The translations under genes were made by a program, and so were the position numbers. 64,000 nt of DNA from Sipunculus nudus (lineage: Eukaryota > Annelida > Sipuncula > Golfingiida > Sipunculidae). Within the stretch, counting starts at the first letter, position 1; each line of letters begins with the position of its first letter. This document shows, piece by piece, positions 1 to 12,100 of the stretch. The stretch spans positions 9,664,839 to 9,728,838 of the forward strand of contig CM049316.1 in NCBI GenBank assembly GCA_026874595.1. Reading direction: 5' to 3'. The notes under the pieces were generated by a model. That model was not told the DNA's origin, made no database searches, and saw only the letters and a list, made by a program, of their open reading frames with translations.

Positions 1-421
1 TAAATATATTTCCTGATTTTTTTAAATTTGCATTATATTTTGGCCCATTACTTCAAAATAAGACCCAACACTGACCTAATTTTTTGTATGTTCATAGAAA
101 ATGTATGGAAGAATATAAATACTTAATATGATTAAAAACAGATCAGTGGTTTTGATATTAGGCAGCCTTGAAGTGTAACAATGGTTTTTTTCATGGAAAA
201 CGGAGGTTTTTCCTTAATATCTCGAAGGAACGAAGTCCTAATGACCCAATTTTTGGTATGGTAGGAGATTTTGGGGACATCCAATGGTATGCAAATTTTG
301 GAATCTTAGGGCCAACGGTTTTAAAACATGCCCTGTTAACGGACCGATGGCCGGACGGAGGGACGACGGACAAAGGACCATGACTATAGCTCAGATGACT
401 TATAGTCAGCTGAGCTAAAAA
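1..421 (-). repeat. Family A HINE-like element, 5' end (element A1, runs off the left edge)
   Basis: Read on the minus strand from 421, the sequence opens with TTTTTAGCTCAGCTGACT and continues through a TCCG-rich stretch, like the copies starting at 30469 and 44562. The block at about 165..300 matches the conserved interior of those copies, the stretch around GATGTCCCCAAAATCTCC. The element continues beyond position 1, so its 3' end is not seen. It abuts the middle of a BEL/Pao LTR at 421/422, so it appears to have inserted into that LTR. It has no credible coding capacity. Confidence 0.85.
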
Positions 422-689
422 TGCACATTAAGTACGACAGAGAAATAATATATAAACTGTGTTTACCTTGTCATGATCACTCTGACTGCTAAGTTTACAA
501 ACATTACGTATGCATTATATACGAACTGGTGTTATGAATTTTTAAATGTGCATCAGATACTGTGAAAGAGATGGAATTAAATGTTTATTAGCATACTGTC
601 CTTTTGTTTCCATGTCAGCTGAGTAAAAAAAAGTGAGCATAAATACAGACAGTGAGACCGTAGTTGAAACCTATAATATAGTAAACACA
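422..689 (+). repeat. Truncated 5' LTR of the BEL/Pao element
   Basis: It is aligned by eye to the 3' LTR at 4089..4291. Shared blocks include CATTAAGTACGACAGAGAAA, a block ending CTGGTGTTATGA, and ACAGACAGTGAGAC followed by AACCTA-AATAT. This copy has an extra stretch of about 70 bp near 560..640 that the 3' LTR lacks. The 3' boundary is set at the AAACACA just before the gag region. The left part is lost at the junction with the family A repeat. Confidence 0.75.
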
Positions 690-702
690 GTAAACATTCA
701 TC

Positions 703-2160
703 ATGAACTTGAATGACAGTGTTAAGCCTAAGGATAGTCTGTCTCAGGCCACGCATTGTGTGTCAAGGAAGTTGAGATCTGAAGTAAGTTCTAGGAGTAC
801 TTTCTCGTCAATCAGAATTTGAGAAGAAGCTAAACAAGCTGCTTTGGAGACACGAGCTGCTGCGCTGAGACAGTAACAAGCTTTAGAAAATCAAGAACAC
901 CAGTTACAACAACAGAAGGAGCTCTTCGAACTAGAAACTGAGCTGAATGCTACAGCAGCTAAGGCAAGTGTTTATAGACAATATGAATCAAGGAGTGTAA
1001 ACGTGCTCTGTGATGGTATAAGTAATGTTCACCTTGGTGAGGTAAAACCATCAATGTCAAGCCCTGATGTAATAATTCCTTATCAGTACGGTGCCACTAA
1101 GGAATATAAAACCCCGCTGAACCCTGCAGCAGATGAATTTACGCCCATAAAAGCCAATATAGGATTTGATGAACAAAGGTGACAGTTTTGATAATAAAGA
1201 CAATGTGTTGTGCCAGTCACCGCAGAAACAAAAAAGTATTATTGAAATGTCAGCTGAACATAAAAAAAGGCATCCCTACCACAGTGTGAGATGAGGGTAT
1301 TCGATGGGAAACTACAGCATTACAGATCTTTTATGTTTGCATTTGATCATACAATTGGGACCAGAGCAACCTGTATCAAGGATAAATACATCTTTTATGG
1401 CAGTATACATCAGGCAGAGCCATAGAAATTGTTGAAGGGTGTATGGGCAAAAACCCTGATAAAGGTTATGCTGATGCAAGAAAGGATGAGTATGGTGATC
1501 CATATCAAACTGCACAAGCCTACAAACAGGACAATGAACGTATAGAGCCAATAAAGAATGAAGACAGAAAGAGACTAAAAGAATTTCCAACTCTCATAAT
1601 TGTCTACAGAAACCCTATGGATCAAGACCTTACTGCTAACATTCAGAAATTAATTGAAAAGCTTCCCTTTAAACTTAGAGAGAAGTGGAGAAGCTATGCC
1701 TACAGTATTAGGACGAGTCAAAAGAGAAATTTTGATGACTTAGTAAGTTTTACAAGAGAACAGGTGAACATCATAACAGACTCTGTGTATGGCAACATAC
1801 CTGACTAGAGATGTGAAGTCAAAACCAAAATTTGACAGGAAACCTAAGGAAACCAGTTTTGTTACCAAGGTTCAGGCTACTAGAGACAAAGGCCCAGAAC
1901 TGACACAGTCGGGAATCAAATCAGACTCTGATTCATCATCAATGAGTTGTGTCTTTGAAAATCCATGTTTGTTCTGTGGTGAAGCTCACAGTCTAGATGA
2001 ATGTAAAAAGCTTAGACATAAGCCACATGAAGAAAAGCTTCAATATGTGAGATCAAAGGAACTTTGTTTTAGATGTCTGTACAGACAACACATTAGCAGG
2101 AACTTTACCACACCAAGACAACAGTGCTCTGTATGTCAGATGAGATGCACAACAGTGTAG
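703..2160 (+). pseudogene. Broken gag-like gene of the BEL/Pao element
   Basis: An ATG at 703 opens a reading frame with a glutamine- and glutamate-rich, coiled-coil-like N terminus, interrupted by at least two in-frame stops around 820..875. A DUF1759-like segment follows, with VFDGKLQHYRSFMFAFDH near 1295 and then a frame change. The block at 1443..1808 contains KLPFKLREKW. After another frameshift, 1789..2160 carries a zinc-knuckle-like pattern (PCLFCGEAHSLDECKKL, then ELCFRCL). These are characteristic of Pao-type Gag-Pol. The accumulated stops show that no functional product is made. Confidence 0.8.
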
Positions 2161-2349
2161 CATATCAGTAAAAGAAATACTAAAGTCACATGGTCTGGAA
2201 GTCTGTCAGTCAGGGACCAAGAGCCTAAAGTGGTTTAATCAACTTGTGTATCTATGAATGAATGTACCTGTGATGGCTCGGTGAGTGAGACTAAAGGAGC
2301 ACTTTCAATAGTACCTGTGAGAGTAAAATAAAGAGACAGTGACAGGTAT

Positions 2350-3840
2350 GTGTTGACTTATGCATTCTTAGATAATGGCAGTACAGATACATTTTGTACA
2401 GATAAGCTTGTCCAAAAGTTGAACCTTAATGGGAGAAATACAAAGATCATGCTACCGACATTAAAACAAAATGAGCTTGTTGATAGCCAGGTTATTACTG
2501 ATCTAGAAGTATGTGATATTGAAGGCAACAATGTTGTTAATATTGTGAAGGCATGTACCCAAGTAGAAATGCCGGTTTGTAAATCGGACATAACTACCAA
2601 AATAGATCTGAAGAAATTGCCCTACCTCAGTGAAGTAAGTCTTCCTGAAATAGATTTGGATATTGATATACTGATTGGTAGCAATGTATCTGGTGATATG
2701 GAACCTTGGGAAGTTGTGAACAGCCAGAATAATGGACCATATGCTGTTAGAACCAACCTTGGATGGGTAATCAATGGGCCTCTTGGGATAAAATCAGACA
2801 ATAACTACAATGGTGCAGCAGCCCAAGGGTCACAGTTAACCTCATTTCAGTCATTGAGGACTTAGCCCAACAAATGGAGACTCAGCTTAACTATGACTTT
2901 TCTTAGCTGATTTCTGAAGACACACCTCAGAAATCCAGAGAAGATAAAGAGTTCTTGAGAAAGATGTCACAATCCATAACAAAACAGGAAGGGCATTATC
3001 AGACTTGTTTGCCATTTAAGTCTGAACATGTTTCCATGCCAAATAATCGTGCTGTTGCAGAACAGAATATGACTCACCTGAAGAGAAAGTAACAGAAAGA
3101 CACAAAGTTCCACGCAGATTATGGTGAGTTCATGAACAATATGATACAGAATGGTTATGAGGAGATGATTCCTGAAACCAAGACAGATTGTAAAGATGGA
3201 AAGGTGTGGTATATACCCCACCATGGTTTATACCATCCAAGGAAGAACAAGATATGTGTCATGTTAAATTGCACATCAAAATTTCAAGAAATATCTTTGA
3301 ACTACTCTCTTCTACAGGGGCCGGGTTTGACCAACAGTCTGGCCGGAGTTCTCCTTACATTTTGACAAGGTTCAGTTGCATTTGTGGCTGACATAGAGGC
3401 AATGTTTTACCAAGTTTGAGTCAGCCCGGACGATACAGACATGTGGCCTAATGGTGATTTGACTCAGAACCCAAAGAAATACAGAATGTTGGTTCACATT
3501 TTCGGTGCCACGTCTTCTCCAAATTGTTTGAACTTTGTGTTGAAGAAGGTGGCAGAGGACAATAAAGGTTTAACAGACTCTTAAGTTATAAGTACCATTA
3601 CAAAAAACTTTTACATTGACAACTGCCTCATGTCCATCTCGTCTGAGGAAGCTGCTTCCACACTGATTGTCAATCTGACGAACACTTGCGCCAAAGGAGG
3701 CTTCCATCTGACCAAATTTGTGACCAAACAGAAAAAGCATTTTGGATACATCCAGTAACAGTGATGCTTCTGTTAAGAAGGACATGGACTTAGATCATGA
3801 TGAGCAACAGACAGAAAGGGCGCTAAGAATTGAATTCGCT
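2350..3840 (+). pseudogene. Broken pol: aspartic protease and reverse transcriptase remnant
   Basis: The first segment (2350..2865) reads as a Pao-type retropepsin, with FLDNGSTDTFCT near its start (DNGS at the catalytic D-S/T-G position) and the family's usual closing motif LGWVINGPLG. Downstream, in shifting frames, typical Pao RT blocks are visible: FVADIEAMFYQV near 3380, [19 protein letters not shown] near 3485, FYIDNCL near 3612 (the YxDD-type motif with N for the second D), and GGFHLTKFV near 3705. The last readable piece is QQTERALRIEF at about 3805..3835. RNase H and integrase are not found. Confidence 0.85.
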
Positions 3841-3961
3841 GATATTTATTTCTGATCGCATGGACTCAGTATTTGCATGTAACTCCTGCTGTTTATGTTT
3901 TCTGTGCAGTTTTCTTTTGGATAATTATCTGTGTTTATCACTGATAATAAAGGGGCCGGGA

Positions 3962-4291
3962 TGTAATAGGCACAGTCACATAACAGAGCTAGTCCTACCA
4001 CGTGCTGCCCTCTTTCAGCTGTATGGTGTACTTACTTAGTGATAGTTTTTTATATGGGACAAATCTTTCTGATACACCGCTGAGAAATTGCGCATTAAGT
4101 ACGACAGAGAAATTGTGTACAGTATAAATTGTACAGTATTACCTCATCATGATTGCTCCGACTGCTATGTGTACAAACATTACGTACATATTATACATGA
4201 ACTGGTGTTATGACTTTTGAAATATGCATCAGATGCATCATATACAGACAGTGAGACTGAAGTTGGAACCTACAATATCATAGCCTAAACA
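3962..4291 (+). repeat. 3' LTR of the BEL/Pao element
   Basis: A purine-rich tract AAAGGGGCCGGGA ends immediately before TGTAATAGG at 3962, the expected polypurine tract and TG start of an LTR. The end is placed at CTAAACA (4291), which matches the end of the 5' LTR. The second half, 4089..4291, is the portion shared with 422..689. The length of 330 bp is plausible for this family. The left end is well supported; the right end is approximate. Confidence 0.75.
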
Positions 4292-5404
4292 GTTCTTGAG
4301 ATAATGCATGGGAAAGAAAAAAAATCACAGCCAGGCAGTCATACAGGATTTTTGATGGAATGGATATTTGAAGGTACAATAATTACAGTCCTCTTATGAG
4401 GACAAAAATTCAGATACAATTTCAGAAAAATACCTGGAACAGTTCTTGAGGTAATGTGCACTCTAGGGAGTGATAGATCTACAGATGGATTGACCAAGGA
4501 ATGCAGGGACAGACAGTAAACGTGATTGCCTTTACTATACAGTACCTACAATAACTAATATCTTATGACTTGTGTGGAAAAAAGTTAAAAAAAAAAGGTG
4601 AGAATTAGGCCTTTGAAATCAATTTTAAGTAACAAGGGTTTTAATTACAGAGGTGGTAACTAAGTGTTTTCATTTTGTAACTCGGAGAATGTTGGTCCCA
4701 TTCTGTTCAAAACTTTCCATGCTGTTAGTTTGAAAAGTGTAAATGAGGCATATTATTACAATGTTCTAAATAAAGACAATATTTATTCAGGACAGAACAG
4801 TCTGACCATCAATGTGCTTGAAATTATGTTTTAGGACTAAAGATCTGAGAATACAGGCCACAGAGACCTTACACTAGGCCACCACTGATTTCAAGTTGTA
4901 AGTTTCTAGGTTCAACAGTTATGATTTGTGTCCTGTTATTTACAGACAGATGGTCAAACAGATGAAGGCCATAGGGCAATTGCTATAGCACATTTACCTT
5001 TCAATCAGCTGAGCTAAAATTTCACAAAACAATATTGTAGGGGTAGATATCGGATTTGGGGAGGGGGCACAGAGAGGGATGATACTGAAGTGGGCATCAA
5101 CCTCCTAAAATGCAGAAACTCTATTTTGCAATGGTGCAATCTGGGAAGTTTTAAAAGCACCATGATGCATATGTTTACAGGTGTTAAGAGCATACTTTTC
5201 TATTTCCGAGATTTTTCAGGTACGTGACCCCTTACCCCCCCTAAAACTGGCCTTGCATTGTATTAGATTACTATGTGTCATCCATTCAATTTGTGGGACT
5301 GTATTTAAAAAATATTACAAGCCGGGTGCTTAGTGGTATGAAGTACAGTTGTACAATCTCTATGCTAATAATCCCACTTCTTACCAGATTCAGTATCCTT
5401 TGGT
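4292..5404. other. Intergenic / probable RBFA 3' UTR region
   Basis: No coding exon is recognisable. The stretch includes the downstream flank of the RBFA stop codon on the minus strand. The phrase ACAGTTCTTGAG occurs twice (about 4288 and 4438), and similar phrases occur in family B elements, so part of it may be repeat debris. Confidence 0.5.
4782..4787 (-). promoter_or_regulatory. Candidate polyadenylation signal for RBFA
   Basis: TTTATT on the plus strand reads AATAAA on the minus strand, about 620 bp downstream of the RBFA stop. It is the nearest such hexamer I noticed. No transcript evidence is available. Confidence 0.3.
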
Positions 5405-6125
5405 TTACCTTGTTTTGATATCATCACTGTCATCATAATCATAATCATAATCTTCATCATCGTATTGTTCAACATTATCATATATATGTTCATCATTAAC
5501 TTGATCGAGGCCCATCATGTGGACTGGAACACTGCGCCTCAATTGTCTGTTTTTCTTCTCTTCCTTGTTCTTTTTAATAAGCTTTGATATGTTCTCTTGT
5601 GTAAAGGATTGGTTATTGGTGCCCTCTTGAGGGTGATCTGTCTCAGGAATCAGATAACTACGATCTTCACTCCTACGTTTTGTGTGCTGAACTTTTTGCA
5701 TTAATTTTGTGTGGTCTAGTTCATACAAGTCTGAACGGAAATTCAGCTCCTGTTTTTTCTTCTCAGTCATTTGAGTAGGCACCGTGTCACTGATTTTATT
5801 TTGCTTGATGTTTCTGTGGTCTTTTTCAGGGTTTTCTCCCAGTATTTCAATGGCTCCATACTTCTCCTCACCGTACAAATAGCTTCTCTGGTCTACCTGG
5901 TCAAATTTATCCGTTAATGCTGAGATTCTCTCCTGAAGTGATATGTTCCTAGGCATTACTTTCTCTTCTTTTTGATCCTCAGCTAAGGGAGTTTCTTCAT
6001 GGTCAGGCCCCATGTCAGCAATCTTGAGGAGTTTTTCCATTTCCTGTAACCTGACCTGTGATAGTTCTTTGACAAAATGGACTGGAGGCAGGTATCCCAT
6101 AATTCTCATGGAGGTCAGAATAGTC
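5405..6125 (-). CDS. RBFA: RBFA coding exon 5 (terminal)
   Basis: The acceptor is CTTTGCTACAG. The exon completes Arg167, finishes the RbfA domain with the PPVHFV strand and the LLKIADMGP motif, and then encodes a hydrophilic tail rich in Lys, Glu, Gln and Asp. The final 24 residues are mostly Asp and Tyr before the stop at 5405..5407. An open frame continues upstream of the acceptor to 6157, but the splice site and homology show that this part is intron. Confidence 0.88.
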
Positions 6126-9100
6126 CTGTAGCAAAGACATGAACAGTATTTTAACATATCTCAGAATTATTTATTCTTTACTGATGGATGGTACCATTAT
6201 AAATGATCATACATTTAAAGTTCATTTTAAACAAATTTAAATTAATACATATAAAATAACATTTTATTCTAATAATTGATTCTATACTTCTGATATCCAA
6301 ATGCACAGATATCTGCACATCCTGTTTGTCTGCAAAAAATAGATATGGTTTTGTCAGTATGGGGCAAAATGATATTTTCTAAATTTATCTGTAACAGATA
6401 TTAACAATATCAGTATTTCCTAAGTCAGATTCATGAGAGGACCCATAATGCTTGAGTTCTTTATAAGATTAATTTTGTTTTACTCACCTGAGCTTTCCAG
6501 AGCTGTTCTCCAGAATTTCCTGGACAAGATCATCCTTCTTGGTGCCAGTAGCAAGCCAGTAAACAGTAATACCACTCATGTCAGGGGCCATCTTAACCTG
6601 TGATACAATAATATTAAATGTAAAATTTCCTAATTATAAATGATGTGGATAAATTTGCTTAAGCTCAATTTCAATTCATAATGATCTCTTTTTACTCGGA
6701 GCATATGATCAGGTTTTAATGTACATTGAAAGAGCCTATTCTGTTTTTTTTTTATTATTAATTTCTAAGATATGTAATTCTGTCTGAAAAGATGTGGCTG
6801 TCATGTATGGCATGCATTTACATTAGAAACAAAAACAAATGATATTTTTAATGAACTATACCTAATTCACATGGCAATGGTAGGAGGATTCATGGGAAGT
6901 GAAGCATTAGCAACTAACAGGGTTGACCTAATTAATGATTCAATAGATATGCCCTTGTAAATGTTTTTGGCTTCAACTTAAATACAGTGGAACCTGTCTG
7001 AAAGACCACCTGTCTAATACGGCCACCTGTCTATTACGACTACCACTGAGTGAACTCATAACAATCACTTGAGTTATAACAAGTCTGTCTAATGAAATCA
7101 TCTGTGGATTAAGACCACTTTTGCCCAGTCCCAAGTGAGGTCTTATTACACAGGTTTCATTGAAGAAGAAGAGATTGCGACCAAATACTTACACTGAAAT
7201 CTCCCATCACACAACAGAAAATTCTAATTTTCAAAAGTGGAAAAGCAAGGCAAATGAAATGACAGATGAAGAATGAAAACATGGGATAGATGATAGGGAG
7301 TTAACAACTATGCTTACCTTGCACACCTCAATACCCAGGTCAGGTATAGACTCGTCCACCTCCCCCGACGTCAGTAGACTGGAGACATAGCCATAGAGGA
7401 TCACACTCAGTGTCTGAGCACGCTTCTCGTTCCAGGGAGAACGACGAGCGTTTGTGCCTGATAGTTCCTTCTTTGTGAACTGCAATAAAGACAGTGGATT
7501 GATGCATATTAAATTAGTTCAGACACAGGCTTATCAGAATTAGCTAACCACAAATTTGTTAGTCTACAAATGTGAGAAGTCCTATACCAGTAGCTCTCTT
7601 TGATTCTGTACTGACAAATGTTGTGCAGTAATTATTGCAGAAGCAAAGAGGACAACATAGATCGAAGATCAACTGTATTCACTTATGGAAGTCAATTCTT
7701 AGCAATTGATAACACCTCTTATTCTGTGGGATGAATAGTTATCTTTATTCAATTTATATGACAATAAATCAAGATGACTCACCATGGGTGAAGGTGCTGT
7801 GTGCCATTTTGAGATTCTGCAAAGACAAAAATAAAACAAGTGACCCATAGGTCATGACGCTCAGCTGCCAAGCATGACCTGCGACATCATGGGCTGAGAT
7901 TCACAACTTCCAGTTAAATTTTGAAGACCCAATTTGCCAATTTGTTGAAAACTTCTACGACAACAGAAATATATATCACCTGTGTCCAGTTAAAACACAG
8001 TGAATTTATGGTCAGAGGAAAAATATTGATTGTTAAGCTATCAGCAACTATTCCCAGAGCTTGCTTGATACCTGTCAGTCTCAAAAGGAACACCACAAAG
8101 GCCAAATATAAGATCAACATATTTAGCAAAAATCAAGGAAATCCATGCAAGAATTATTGAGAAATGGGTGCTTCTGTTTAAATTTTATTTAAAACAAGCC
8201 AACTGTACTGCACCTGTATAAATGATGGTAATATTTATAAAGAAATATTTGACCCAATCCTTTGCAAGATAAGATTTATATACTTCCAACTGCATTCACT
8301 TTAACAGTTCTTGAGATAATATGATCAAAAGGAATATGGTTGCCTGGTGGCCATATTCAAATTCTGACAGGTCTGAAATCAGACAACAAAAATTCTCTAA
8401 ATTGGATCAAACATTGAAGAAAAATCACTGAAACTGCACTGAAAAAAAGGATTTCTAAGGTGGCTAACTTGCAGACATAATGGATTTCTGACAAGTCAGA
8501 CATTTTATATCACACATCCTCCAATATGAGACCAAACTTGGGGCAAATTCTCCAAAGGATGGTACAGTAATGAATGTCCAAAACAAATCAAAAGGCATGT
8601 TAAGGCCCTCATATCAGATTTATAGATATGCAAATGTAAAAAGCGTAAGTCTAATATTTTTTATTATAACTCTGCTTTTCAATGGGGTCAGCAGGGTAGG
8701 TAAACTGCAAAACCTGAAAGAAAGGAAATGCAGAAAGCATGACTAAGAGTCTTGTAATGAAAAAAAGCCATCCTTAATCCAGGTTCACATCCACATATTA
8801 TGAGAACAAACATTTGCTTTTATATCTGGTGATTTATATATAAATATTCCGATATCTAGGAAACTAAGTTTATTACTATGATTCCATAAAATAAACTGCA
8901 AAATGTTCCCATCATCTTATAAATCAGTAGCTAAACCTTAATACTATACTCTCATAGTCTTAATGCCTGGCTGAAGCATTCTGACAACTGTGTTTTTGTT
9001 ATGCAGTAACCAGGTACTTATCACTCAGCCTTATCACTTAATAGGCTGATACAAAAGGGAGTCATATGTCACCAGTGTCACTTACAATTACAGCGACACA

Positions 9101-12100
9101 GTGAGACTGAGATGTACCAGCTTGCAATGGTTATATATAAAAGAAAAATAGAGATGGTCTACAAAATAAGTTATTGCGAACATCCCTGACCAATGACCTT
9201 GGCCTTTTGCCCACATATCAACTGGATTCTTTCTAAATGATGGGTAACTACTAACCACTTAAATCGGGTGTAATTACTTGGCAACCAATGAGTGAATAAC
9301 TTTGACCTGCAACCTTTAACCTCCTGACCAGCTGACCCCAAAATTAATCAATTATTTCTTCAAGCAAAAAGACCCATAAATATGAAGTTTGGATCAAATT
9401 GAGTGATGCATAGATGTGGCATATGTGAAAGACTGAAGGTTTGGGTTGAACAGTTTCACCAGAAATATGTTCACAAGCATTTAGAACAATTAGGTATTGT
9501 GGCCTTGACCTCTGACCTTTGGAACGCGACATCAGTAGGCATCTTCCCCTATTGGTAGGTAAGCCATATACGTCAGATGGAAGGTATAGATTGAAATGTT
9601 TGCCTGAAAATGTCTCCACATTAGAAGAGGGTGCGGTGAACTTGACAAAAATCAACAGGTCTTTTCCCTGTTGGCAGAGAATCGATATCAGTGCTGGAAG
9701 GTTTGGAATAAAAAGTCTAGCTTGAAATGTGTCCACAACCTTTTAAAAAAATATGTTCACAAGCATTTAGAACAATATTGTGACCTTGACCTTTGCCCTT
9801 TTGAACTCAACATCAATCGGCTTCTTCCCCTATTGGTAGGTAAGCCATATATGACAGATGGAAAGTATAGATTGAAAGGTTTGCCTGAAAATGACTCCAC
9901 ACAAGAAGAGGGTGCTGTGAACTTGACCTTTGACCTCAAAATCAACAGGTCTTTTCCCATGTTGGCAGAAAAGCAATATCAGTGCTGAAAGGTTTGGAAT
10001 GAAAGGTCTAGCTTGAAATGTGTCCACAACCTTTTCAAAGAAGTGGATCCTGTGACCCTGACCTTTGACCTTGTGACCTCAACATCTATAAGATTCTTCT
10101 CCCACTTAGTAGGTGAGCTATATGTGAAAGATCAGAGAATTGGGATGAAAGGTTTGGCTTAAAATGCATCCACAGGCTTTTCAAAGAAGTTGGTTCTGTG
10201 ACCTTGACCTTTGACCTTGTGACTTCAAAATAATTATGGTTCTTCCCCTGTTGGTAGGTGAGCTGTATGTGAAAGATGGAAGGTTTTGGATGAAAATTTT
10301 GGCTAAAAGAATTATTTCTGGGGGGTGCAAACACACCCCATAACTTCAAGAATATAGGTCGCAGTGACCTAATTTCAGTTTTGCAAGGAGATCTTTTTAG
10401 AACCTCTAAGACTGCATAGGGTTCATGGCCCTAGCCCCTACGGTTACGATTTGTGCCCTGCTAATGGCTGGCTGGCCGGCCGGCTGGACAGACGGAAGGA
10501 CGATGGACAAAGACCCATCGCTATAGCCCAGCATGACTGAAAGTCAGCTGAGCTAAAAATTAAATTATTAACATTTCTAAGCATGATAACATGTGTAAAC
10601 ATTTTGCATTTTTATTTATATAAATAATTTTCACATAGGTCAACTTTAAAACAAGTCAATTTAGGGATAAGTAAATTGCTGTAATATTAATACAATAAAC
10701 TCTTATTCATATTTCTTTTTTTTTATATAAATTTCATCAATTTAATCTGCCATTTTACACATGCCTTTAAATCATAATTGCTTGCATATGGAATTGTTTT
10801 AAAAGGGGAATCAGTTCTGAATTGGGTCCACATTTTGGAACCCTTCTCTTGTTGTTTTCTTGAATTTACCTGTTATGTATTGCATCAGACTTACCTACAA
10901 TCATATAATGTATTCTACAAATATTAATGGAATGACAGTTAATGCAAGGAATCTTTGGATTTTAGAATCAAATCTGCAATTTCATGACCATGAGCCAAGA
11001 TATACTCATAACTGAGCAATAAAGATGATATACCAGTACTGGCTTAGGTCATTGTTTATAGTAGTGAAATGTCACATGTTGGATAGATGGGGGCTCAGGC
11101 AGGGAAGCCTCATTGCCAACATCCATTTTTTCCTGTATTATAATGTTTTGCAGGTGTGCAGTAAAATCCATATTGTTATCAGCACTTGTAAGGAGAACCA
11201 CAACTAAGGGCTCATATGATGCCTGTTGCTCCTGGTGCAAATGAACTTCCAATGAAGGTCCATTTCTGATCATATACAGAATTGTAACGCTGTAATCAAG
11301 CATACAGTTTTACCAAAATAATTTACTGATATTTAATACATTACAGGTATATTTATTTTGTCCAATGAGGATAATTAAATGTATAATATATGTATTCAAA
11401 CATAAGATCTGTACACTGAATATCATCATATCTGATAAAGTATATGCCATCAATTTTCGGTAAACAAACATTGATTACAAGCTAATCAACAACATCATAG
11501 AAATAGGGACAAATGGGTCACATCACTCAGCTGAATTTTGGAAAATTTTACCAAATGCAAAATATACATATTTTTAAATCTATATTTGCATTTAAAAGCT
11601 AAGAGGAAATAGCCCTGCTAACTAAAGATAATCAAATATTAAATATAAATTTGGCGAACTAAAACTGTGCATTTTTTATGGACTATATTAAAGGTGCAGG
11701 AGTCTCTTATGATCAAATATTTCTAGAAGTATCATTATTTCAGTAATGTGACAGTAATATGTGCATAAAAAAACATGGGAATGTATAAATAACTGTCAAT
11801 TATAGAATAAGGCAGAAAGTGGAGATTAGCTGAAGTATAATTATACACATTTAATTTATTAACTTAAAATTTTGTAATTTTTTTTAAATACCTTTTTTTC
11901 AAATTAGCATTAACTAAATCTGATAAGTATATATTTTACTGAATATAAGATTAAAATTGTGGCCTGAAACTATTCATATAATGCACAAGGAAAAAAACAA
12001 TGTGCCTAAGAGTTACATGAAAGGATACATTTGACCAAAAAATATGTGTTAATGTTATTAATATGTCTGGATTGAGAGAGGGAGGAGGAGAGAGACACAG

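Larger units (their letters stand above)
422..4291 (+). mobile_element. Degenerate BEL/Pao LTR retrotransposon
   Basis: A BEL/Pao element can be followed from a truncated 5' LTR through gag-like, zinc-knuckle, aspartic protease and reverse transcriptase segments to a purine tract and a 3' LTR. Many stops and frameshifts break the reading frame, and the RNase H and integrase parts of pol are missing, since only about 120 bp lie between the end of the RT region and the 3' LTR. The copy is therefore dead. The first 130 bp or so of the 5' LTR are absent where the family A element abuts it. The protein families were assigned by eye from conserved motifs. Confidence 0.85.

Noticed and set aside
9344-10349. 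Overlapping open frames on both strands of about 60-130 codons
   Set aside because: They run through family B tandem units and recur in the other copies (19765..20487 and 37488..38176), so they are by-products of the repeat.
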